From positions 1 to 24,458 of the forward strand of contig NZ_JBJGXI010000064.1 in assembly GCF_045635475.1 (NCBI RefSeq): DNA of 24,458 nucleotides, read 5' to 3'. Made by a program: the position numbers and the translations under genes. Shown here one piece after another: positions 7,040 to 12,575 of this stretch; position 1 is the stretch's first letter; the number at the start of each line of letters is the position of its first letter. The notes beneath the pieces are model-generated. The model had not been told where the DNA came from, ran no database searches, and saw nothing but the letters and a program-made list of their open reading frames with translations. This DNA comes from JBJGXI01 sp045635475. Its GTDB lineage: Bacteria; Bacillota; Bacilli; Bacillales; Amphibacillaceae.

Positions 7040-8044
7040 TTATTCTGGTAGAAATTCGTTTGTAAATGCATTTTCTACATCTAATTCTTCTTCTAACAAC
7101 CCGTTATCATACATCCAGCTTGCATAGTTTTCCCATACCTCTTCTGTTTGAATGCCCCATTGTTCAGCATCATCTTGGTATTTTGGTGATAACCATTCTT
7201 GGCTTGCTTTTACTAACTCAGCATCTAAATCTGGAACAGCTGCAGTTAAAATATCCGCCGCTTCAGCTGGGTTATCAATGGCGTATTGATAGCCTTTCGA
7301 TACAGCTGCCATAAATGCTTTTACCGTGTCTGGATCTTCTGCAATTTTATCTTCATTCGTAATAATGACAGGTGTGTAATAATCGAGCTTATCTGTATAA
7401 TCTGTTAAGTAAAGCATATCTAACTCCATGTCACGAAGCTCTGCTTCTACTCCAGTCCATGCATAGTAAATCCATGCGAAATCAATATCGCCACGTTCTA
7501 CTGCTGTGAAGAAATCACTGTTACCCATATTAACAATTTCTACTTCATCTACATTCGCATCTTCTTGTTTCATTAATGAATCAATTACCGCTTGTTCCAC
7601 CGGTGCACCCCAGCCACCATATGTTTTGCCTTCAAAATCAGCTGGTGAAGTGATGCCTCTGTCTGCTGGTGCCGCAAATCCAGATGTATTATGTTGAATG
7701 ATTGCACCAATCGAAACGATCGGAATATCCTGAACACGAGCTTCTGTTATACCTTCTTGTGCACCAATACCAAAATCCGCTTGCCCAGAAGCTACAACCT
7801 GGCTAGCTCCAGATTCTCCTGGTAAAACAATTTCTACATCTAAGCCTTGTTCTTCAAAATATCCTTTCTCTTGTGCTACATATAATCCAGTATGATTAGT
7901 ATTTGGTGTCCAATCCAATACCATCGTAACTTCCGTTAATTCCGTCTGCTCCTGTTGACCATCATTTCCGTTGGATTCCTCAGTTTCTGCGTTACAGCCA
8001 GCAACTAGTGCCAGCGTGAGTAAAGCCAATAACCACTTCTTCAA
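7040..8044 (-). CDS. thiY: Thiamine-precursor-binding lipoprotein (ThiY-like)
   Basis: The 334-residue product has a lipoprotein signal peptide with the lipobox LVAGC (Cys17), so it should be tethered to the outer face of the membrane. The mature part is an NMT1/THI5-like periplasmic-binding domain: MVLDWTPNTNHTGLYVAQEKGYF is its first strand-helix unit. Family members such as B. halodurans ThiY bind formylaminopyrimidine, a thiamine breakdown product. The start is a TTG at 8044, supported by AGGGAGGA at 8051-8058. It is the first gene after the TPP riboswitch, which strongly supports a role in thiamine salvage. Confidence 0.9.
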   Translation of the reverse strand: MKKWLLALLTLALVAGCNAETEESNGNDGQQEQTELTEVTMVLDWTPNTNHTGLYVAQEKGYFEEQGLDVEIVLPGESGASQVVASGQADFGIGAQEGITEARVQDIPIVSIGAIIQHNTSGFAAPADRGITSPADFEGKTYGGWGAPVEQAVIDSLMKQEDANVDEVEIVNMGNSDFFTAVERGDIDFAWIYYAWTGVEAELRDMELDMLYLTDYTDKLDYYTPVIITNEDKIAEDPDTVKAFMAAVSKGYQYAIDNPAEAADILTAAVPDLDAELVKASQEWLSPKYQDDAEQWGIQTEEVWENYASWMYDNGLLEEELDVENAFTNEFLPE

Positions 8045-8144
8045 TGTTATTCCTCCCTAAGTATCTGTTTGATAAGCGTTGGTGCGCTGGAACATAAGCA
8101 TTGGCTATGGCTAATCGGAATATTATCCGTACTTTTAACCAATC

Positions 8145-8172
8145 AAAAACGCCCTAGGTTATCCCTAGGGCG
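8145..8172 (-). terminator. Riboswitch-controlled terminator of the thi operon
   Basis: The minus strand reads CGCCCTAGG-GATAA-CCTAGGGCG followed by five U: a 9-bp perfect stem with a U-run, located between the TPP aptamer and thiY. It is the likely expression platform: TPP bound, terminator formed, operon off. A clear long antiterminator was not found; only TAGGG at the aptamer's 3' end can pair with the terminator's CCCTA. Confidence 0.9.
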
Positions 8173-8199
8173 CATATTATAAACGTCAATGTTTGTCAT

Positions 8200-8290
8200 A
8201 TGTTCCCTACGCTGGTTTTAGCCAGATCAGGTTCTAAGGGTCTGCATCTTACGGATACGATCTCAACCGGCATCACCGGTCCCCCCACAA
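8200..8290 (-). ncRNA. TPP riboswitch (THI box)
   Basis: Reading the minus strand, the conserved pieces occur in order: the GGGGGG 5' side of P1/P2, an ACCGG/CCGGT stem, TTGAGAT, ACCCTTAGAACCTGATCTGG, and CCAGCGTAGGGAA. These match the THI-box consensus that binds thiamine pyrophosphate. The aptamer lies about 155 bases upstream of thiY and is followed by a terminator, so it should repress the whole thiY-TatD operon when thiamine pyrophosphate is plentiful. Confidence 0.97.
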
Positions 8291-8297
8291 TAAAAAC

Positions 8298-8326
8298 TAG
8301 CTATTCAATTAATCTTACGCTTTCAA
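8298..8326 (-). promoter_or_regulatory. Candidate SigA promoter of the thi operon
   Basis: On the minus strand TTGAAA (8321-8326) and TAGCTA (8298-8303) are 17 bp apart, and the expected transcription start is just upstream of the TPP aptamer. The -10 box is weak (two mismatches), so the position supports it more than the sequence does. Confidence 0.5.
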
Positions 8327-8397
8327 TTATCTACTTTGACACAGTAGTGTAGTTTTTTCAAGTTATTTATTTCAATCAATCTATTATTCTTGTATGT

Positions 8398-8437
8398 AAA
8401 AAAAGAAAGCCTTGACCATCTCACCTGGTCAAAGCTT
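8398..8437. terminator. Terminator after pbuG
   Basis: A stem of TTGACCA and TGGTCAA extended by AAGC/GCTT lies eight bases beyond the pbuG stop. It is flanked by A- and T-runs on both sides, so it can act on the minus strand (pbuG) and possibly in both directions. Confidence 0.85.
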
Positions 8438-8444
8438 TTTTCGT

Positions 8445-9749
8445 TTATGCTAAAAATCCTAGATATGCAATAAAGACTACGAACAAGAACCACATAATTG
8501 GATGAATTTCTTTCGCTTTTCCTTTTACGATCATTGTTATTGGATAGAAGATAAAACCAACCGCAATACCAGTTGCAATGCTATAAGCAAGAGGCATCAT
8601 AATAACCGTTAAGAACGCAGGAGCAGCAATTTCAAATTGATCCCACTCGATATCTTTAAGTGTCGAAGCCATCATGATTCCAACAATAATCAATGCAGGA
8701 GCAGTTACTTCTTCCGTAACAACGCTTAATAATGGTGAGAAGAACAATGCAAGCAGAAAGAATCCTGCTGTAAATACTGCTGTTAAACCGGAACGTCCAC
8801 CTGCACTTACTCCTGTACCAGACTCAATGTAAGAAGTCGTTGTAGATGTACCTAATGTAGCACCAACAACAGTTGCAGCAGAGTCGGCAAACAATGCTTT
8901 TCCAGCTTTAGGAAGCTTGTTGTCTTTCATTAAACCTGCTTTTGTTGCAACCGCAACTAGTGTACCTGCAGTATCAAAGAAATCGACGAATAAGAACGTT
9001 AAAATAACACCGATCATTGGACCAGTAAATACATCACCGAAATGAAGGAAGGCTTGACCAAATGTTGGTGCAAGGCTTGGTGGAGCACTCCAAATTTCTG
9101 TCGGAAGTGGCACTAAGTTGAAAATCATCCCAACAATAGCTGTAATAACGATACCGTAGAATACTCCGCCTTTAATACCCAGTGCAAGGAAAATGACAGT
9201 AACAACAATACCTAAGATTGCAAGTGCTACAGGAGCAGAAGTTAAATCTCCTAAAGCAACCATTGTTGCATCATTGCCTACAACAATTCCTGCATTTTGA
9301 AAACCAATAAAAGCGATAAACAAACCAATCCCAGCACCAACAGCCATTTTTAGGCTTTGTGGAATTGCATTAATAATAATTTCACGAATACCTGAGATCG
9401 TAAGAACGATAAAAATAAGTCCAGAAACTAATACACCAGCTAGTGCTGTTTCCCAAGGCACACCATTACCAAGTACAACGGTGTAAGCAAAAAATGCGTT
9501 GAGTCCCATTCCAGGAGCCAAAGCGACCGGATATTTAGCAAGCAGGCCCATAATTAAAGAACCGACTGCTGCAGCAAGCGCTGTGGCTGTAAATACAGCA
9601 CCCCAATCCATACCAGTTGCTCCATCTGCAGATAGTGTGTTCGGGTTAACAAATAAAATATAAGCCATAGATAAGAACGTAGTAAGACCGGCAACAAACT
9701 CTGTACGATAATTGGTGCCGAGCTCTTCAAACTGGAAAAACTTTTTCAT
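8445..9749 (-). CDS. pbuG: Hypoxanthine/guanine permease, NCS2/AzgA type (PbuG)
   Basis: The 434-residue polytopic membrane protein imports purine bases by proton symport. It begins KFFQFEELGTNYRTE and has FLSMAYILFVNP in its first segment, PGMGLNAFFAYTVV in the third, and FVDFFDTAGTLVAVATKAG in the middle. These are signatures of the AzgA-like branch that includes B. subtilis PbuG and PbuO. I chose the ATG at 9749, which has GGGGAGG at the right distance; a longer frame to 9788 runs into the riboswitch terminator. The upstream guanine riboswitch and the guaA neighbour support hypoxanthine/guanine over other substrates. Confidence 0.93.
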   Translation of the reverse strand: MKKFFQFEELGTNYRTEFVAGLTTFLSMAYILFVNPNTLSADGATGMDWGAVFTATALAAAVGSLIMGLLAKYPVALAPGMGLNAFFAYTVVLGNGVPWETALAGVLVSGLIFIVLTISGIREIIINAIPQSLKMAVGAGIGLFIAFIGFQNAGIVVGNDATMVALGDLTSAPVALAILGIVVTVIFLALGIKGGVFYGIVITAIVGMIFNLVPLPTEIWSAPPSLAPTFGQAFLHFGDVFTGPMIGVILTFLFVDFFDTAGTLVAVATKAGLMKDNKLPKAGKALFADSAATVVGATLGTSTTTSYIESGTGVSAGGRSGLTAVFTAGFFLLALFFSPLLSVVTEEVTAPALIIVGIMMASTLKDIEWDQFEIAAPAFLTVIMMPLAYSIATGIAVGFIFYPITMIVKGKAKEIHPIMWFLFVVFIAYLGFLA

Positions 9750-9779
9750 GAATAATTTCCTCCCCATATTTCGCCATAC

Positions 9780-9808
9780 AAAAAACACTCTTAGGGAAAC
9801 CTAGAGTG
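9780..9808 (-). terminator. Riboswitch-controlled terminator of pbuG
   Basis: On the minus strand, CACTCTAGG pairs with CCTAAGAGTG (one bulged A) and runs into six U. It lies between the guanine aptamer and the pbuG ribosome binding site and should form when guanine is bound. Confidence 0.9.
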
Positions 9809-9870
9809 CTACCACATGACTATTCAAGTAATTAACTAAAAGAAAAGAAAAATAGAATAATAGTGTAATT

Positions 9871-9944
9871 ACCAGCGTAGTCAGACCATTTACGGTAGTC
9901 CGGTAGAAACTCATGGGCCATATCCCCAAAATTATACAGCGGTG
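9871..9944 (-). ncRNA. Purine (guanine-type) riboswitch of pbuG
   Basis: The minus strand has the purine-aptamer core: TATAAT, GATATGGCCC, GTTTCTACCGGACTACCG, TAAATGGTCTGACTAC. The discriminating base after GTCTGA is C, equivalent to C74 of the xpt aptamer, which by established knowledge selects guanine or hypoxanthine over adenine. P1 is imperfect, with one C-C mismatch and two wobbles. A terminator follows, so pbuG should be switched off by guanine. Confidence 0.96.
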
Positions 9945-9968
9945 TCTGTTTTTATTAAGCTAGTATTT

Positions 9969-9997
9969 ATCATACTAAGGAAACAATAGCTAGTCAA
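9969..9997 (-). promoter_or_regulatory. SigA promoter of pbuG
   Basis: On the minus strand TTGACT (9992-9997) and TATGAT (9969-9974) are separated by exactly 17 bp, each one mismatch from consensus. Transcription would begin near 9962, about 18 bases before the aptamer. Confidence 0.85.
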
Positions 9998-10344
9998 CTA
10001 AAAAACGAATATTTTCTTTATTATATTTTCTAACGTTCGTGTATAGACATCTAAGTACTCTGAACAAAAGGAAAGGATGCCTTCTAAACCCTTCGTGTTG
10101 TCCAAACATTACGAACAGGCCTAGTGAATCCTTTTTGTTTAAGCAGATACTTTATGCTTAAGTTATTTTGGCAACAAGAGCATATTTTTTCACTTAAATC
10201 CCACCTTTGTTTTATCAAGGTCTTGAACTGAGGATTGCACATTGATCCATCTGGCATTTTTTTCTTCAAAATAAGCCATCGATCTCTCGTTAGATTTAAT
10301 ATAAAGTGTAAAAAGCGATAGCCCATTATTAAATACAAACAAAG
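9998..10344. other. Gap between guaA and the pbuG promoter, no recognisable gene
   Basis: Two overlapping minus-strand frames (10084-10350 and 10190-10399) are open here, but neither has a good ribosome binding site or a product I recognise. One of them also runs through the guaA terminator hairpin. One carries a CSCC motif and RPVRNVWTTRRV. It may be decayed DNA from an old insertion, but I cannot identify the source. Confidence 0.4.
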
Positions 10345-10370
10345 CGCCACACCTAGGTATACCTAGGCGT
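10338..10370 (-). terminator. Likely terminator of guaA
   Basis: A perfect 16-base palindrome, CCTAGGTATACCTAGG (10352-10367), is extended by CGCC/GGCG with a small internal mismatch. On the minus strand it is followed by an interrupted T-rich stretch (CTTTGTTTG). It starts 16 bp after the guaA stop codon. Confidence 0.7.
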
Positions 10371-10385
10371 AGTGTTTCGCTGTCA

Positions 10386-11918
10386 TTACTCCCACTCAAT
10401 CGTCGCAGGTGGCTTACTCGTTACATCATACAGCACTCGATTAATATGCTCGACTTCGTTCACAATCCGCGTCGAGATTTTTTCTAATACGTCCCAAGGA
10501 ATTCTCGCCCAATCTGACGTCATCCCATCGATCGAAGTTACAGCACGGATACCAATAGAATAATCATACGTCCGGGCATCACCCATGACACCAACACTTC
10601 GGATATCAGGTAAAACTGTGAAATACTGCCAAATGTCACGATCCAATCCAGCTTTTTTAATTTCATCGCGTAAAATAGCATCTGACTCACGGACAATTTC
10701 AAGTTTCTCTTCTGTCACTTCGCCAAGTACGCGGATGCCAAGACCAGGACCAGGGAACGGCTGTCTCCAGACGATTTCATCCGGAACACCAAGTTCAGTT
10801 CCTAGCTTCCTCACTTCATCCTTAAACAACGTATTTAACGGCTCAATCAATTCAAACTGCATATCCTCTGGTAAGCCGCCGACATTGTGGTGCGATTTAA
10901 TCGTTTGTGCTGTCGCTGTTCCACTTTCAACAATGTCCGTATAAAGAGTTCCTTGCGCTAAATAATCAATATCCTTTAGCTTGTCCGCTTCATCATCGAA
11001 CACATAAATAAATTCGTTTCCAATGATTTTTCTTTTTTGTTCTGGATCCGAGATTCCTTTAAGCTTTGTTAAAAATCTGTCCTTAGCATCAACTTTAATA
11101 ATATTCATTTGGAACTCATCACGGAATGTTTCCATTACTGCGTCTGCTTCATTTTTACGTAGTAAGCCATGGTCAACGAAAATGCACGTTAACTGGTCTC
11201 CTATCGCTTTATGTATTAATGCAGCAACAACAGATGAATCGACACCGCCACTTAATGCACACAATACTTTTTTGTTACCAACCTTGTTTCTGATTTTTTC
11301 AATCTCTTCCTCAACAAAGTTTGCCATCGACCAATCACCTGTGCAATTACAGGCATCAAAAACGAATTGCTTCAACAGTTGATTTCCGTACTCCGTATTT
11401 CTTACCTCTGGATGGAACTGTACCCCGTACATCTTTTTCTGTTTATCACTCATCGCAGCAACTGGTGTCGATAAGCTAGTTGCATCTATCGAAAAACTTG
11501 CAGGCGGTTCAATAATTTTGTCACTATGACTCATCCAAACTGTTTGTATTGTTGGCGTATCATGAAATAATAGCGAATCCCCTGTTACATTAATGTCAGC
11601 TTTTCCATATTCCCTTTCTTTAGCACGACGCACTTCTCCACCAAAGTGATGTGTCATCAATTGCATTCCATAACAGATGCCTAAAACAGGAATATTCAAA
11701 TCAAAAATTTCCTGATCACAGCGAAAGCTATTGTCATCATAGACGCTATTTGGTCCACCGGAAAGAATGATTCCAGTAGGATTCATCGCTTTGATTTCTT
11801 CCGCTGTCAACGTATGTGGGTGTAACTCACTAAAAACGCCAAACTCTCGGATTCTTCTCGTAATCAACTGGTTATATTGACTGCCAAAATCTAAAACTAA
11901 AATAAATTCATTGTGCAT
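10386..11918 (-). CDS. guaA: GMP synthase, glutamine-hydrolysing
   Basis: The 510-residue cytosolic enzyme converts XMP, ATP and glutamine to GMP, the final step of guanine nucleotide synthesis. The N-terminal class I amidotransferase has nucleophile Cys82 in LGICYGMQL, and the His169/Glu171 pair in VQFHPEV. The ATP-pyrophosphatase domain has the P-loop LSGGVDSS (222-229). The C-terminal dimerisation part includes RQPFPGPGLGIRVLGE. Length matches the family. I use the ATG at 11918, nine bases after AAGGAG (11928-11933); a TTG at 11927 touches that site directly and is unlikely. It is controlled by the guanine riboswitch at 12458-12528 through an unusually long leader that contains repeats. 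Confidence 0.98.
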   Translation of the reverse strand: MHNEFILVLDFGSQYNQLITRRIREFGVFSELHPHTLTAEEIKAMNPTGIILSGGPNSVYDDNSFRCDQEIFDLNIPVLGICYGMQLMTHHFGGEVRRAKEREYGKADINVTGDSLLFHDTPTIQTVWMSHSDKIIEPPASFSIDATSLSTPVAAMSDKQKKMYGVQFHPEVRNTEYGNQLLKQFVFDACNCTGDWSMANFVEEEIEKIRNKVGNKKVLCALSGGVDSSVVAALIHKAIGDQLTCIFVDHGLLRKNEADAVMETFRDEFQMNIIKVDAKDRFLTKLKGISDPEQKRKIIGNEFIYVFDDEADKLKDIDYLAQGTLYTDIVESGTATAQTIKSHHNVGGLPEDMQFELIEPLNTLFKDEVRKLGTELGVPDEIVWRQPFPGPGLGIRVLGEVTEEKLEIVRESDAILRDEIKKAGLDRDIWQYFTVLPDIRSVGVMGDARTYDYSIGIRAVTSIDGMTSDWARIPWDVLEKISTRIVNEVEHINRVLYDVTSKPPATIEWE

Positions 11919-12024
11919 GGCTTTCAACTCCTTAGGATTATTTTAACCTATAGGCTTTTTTCAAAAGATTGTTGTTTTTCGCAAAATAGCTAAACTCCGT
12001 CGTAACGTAGTGCTCGTGATTTCC

Positions 12025-12136
12025 GCTCCAGGCAGTCGCTTTCCGCGGGCACGGCTTCAGCTAACTCAGAAGCAAAGAGCGCTTCTGAGTGGATCTTCAG
12101 CTCGCGCTTTTCCCGCTGGAGTCGACTGCCTGGAGC
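12025..12136. repeat. Hairpin repeat element 1 (CTTTCCGCGGG family)
   Basis: The 112-bp element is closed by a perfect 14-bp inverted repeat (GCTCCAGGCAGTCG / CGACTGCCTGGAGC). Inside are the core blocks CTTTCCGCGGG (12039-12049) and CCCGCTGGAGTC (12112-12123), and a central perfect 10-bp hairpin (ACTCAGAAGC / GCTTCTGAGT, 12064-12090). From memory, similar GC-rich palindromes occur in many copies in Bacillaceae genomes; this could not be checked here. Confidence 0.8.
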
Positions 12137-12178
12137 TCCAATCACCCGACGTAAAGAGCAATACAGTTATGAAGCGTA

Positions 12179-12283
12179 GTCCCTACACTTTGACTCCTGC
12201 GGGACTAGTGGCGTAAGTGAGACCCCGCAGAACGCAGTTCGAGGAGGCTCACTAGCACCCCGCGGAAAGCAAAGTGTAGGGAC
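12179..12283. repeat. Hairpin repeat element 2 (same family, opposite orientation)
   Basis: The 105-bp element is closed by a perfect 14-bp inverted repeat (GTCCCTACACTTTG / CAAAGTGTAGGGAC). It has the family core blocks inverted relative to element 1: GACTCCTGCGGG at 12192-12203 and CCCGCGGAAAG at 12259-12269. Its outer arms share nothing with those of element 1, although both are perfectly self-complementary. Confidence 0.8.
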
Positions 12284-12387
12284 GGAGCGGTGCACATGTA
12301 AGATCAGTGAGCACCTATGCACTACGTCGGATTTTACTTCAAAGATGAAATAAAAAACACCAATCTTTACAAAAAGAGCCAACCTAT

Positions 12388-12419
12388 AAAAAAACTGCCC
12401 TCCAAAAAACGGAAGGCAG
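12388..12419 (-). terminator. Riboswitch-controlled terminator of guaA
   Basis: On the minus strand CTGCCTTCC and GGAGGGCAG form a stem, followed by seven U. The 5' arm, CTGCCTTC, is exactly complementary to GAAGGCAG at the 3' side of the aptamer's P1 (12455-12462), which gives a simple antiterminator when guanine is absent. Confidence 0.92.
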
Positions 12420-12457
12420 AAATTATCACATACATGTACTGTACTGACTAACTCCTG

Positions 12458-12528
12458 CCTTCATAGTCGAGACGTTTACGGTGTCTCGGTAGAAACGCTC
12501 GAACCATATTTTCGAGTATATATGAAGG
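12458..12528 (-). ncRNA. Purine (guanine-type) riboswitch upstream of guaA
   Basis: The minus strand contains a perfect 8-bp P1 (CCTTCATA / TATGAAGG), AATATGGTTCGAG, GTTTCTACCGAGACACCG and TAAACGTCTCGACTAT, the purine-aptamer core. The specificity base before TAT is C, so it should sense guanine or hypoxanthine. It is co-oriented with guaA and separated from it by the terminator and about 470 bp. Confidence 0.96.
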
Positions 12529-12546
12529 GATAAGTAGATTTATATC

Positions 12547-12575
12547 ATTCTAACAAGGTGAGTATTGTCGGTCAA
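12547..12575 (-). promoter_or_regulatory. SigA promoter of the guaA riboswitch transcript
   Basis: On the minus strand TTGACC (12570-12575) and TAGAAT (12547-12552) are separated by exactly 17 bp. The -35 box overlaps the stop codon of yebA. Transcription would start about 12 bases before the aptamer. Confidence 0.82.

Larger units (their letters stand above)
12005..12327. repeat. Composite inverted-repeat region in the guaA leader
   Basis: ACGTAGTGC (12005-12013) and GCACTACGT (12319-12327) form a perfect 9-bp inverted repeat that encloses two internal hairpin elements. The whole 323-bp block lies between the guaA riboswitch terminator and the guaA ribosome binding site. It looks like inserted DNA carried inside the transcribed leader. 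No protein is supported, although short frames are open. Confidence 0.65.

Noticed and set aside
9750..9788. Longer pbuG start
   Set aside because: The extension overlaps the ribosome binding site and the riboswitch terminator.
10084..10399. Two small genes between guaA and pbuG
   Set aside because: No ribosome binding site and no recognised product; one overlaps the guaA terminator hairpin.
11919..11927. TTG start of guaA three codons upstream
   Set aside because: It directly follows AAGGAG with no spacer; the ATG at 11918 has nine bases of spacing.
12010..12382. Short frames inside the guaA leader
   Set aside because: They read through palindromic repeat DNA and have no ribosome binding site.
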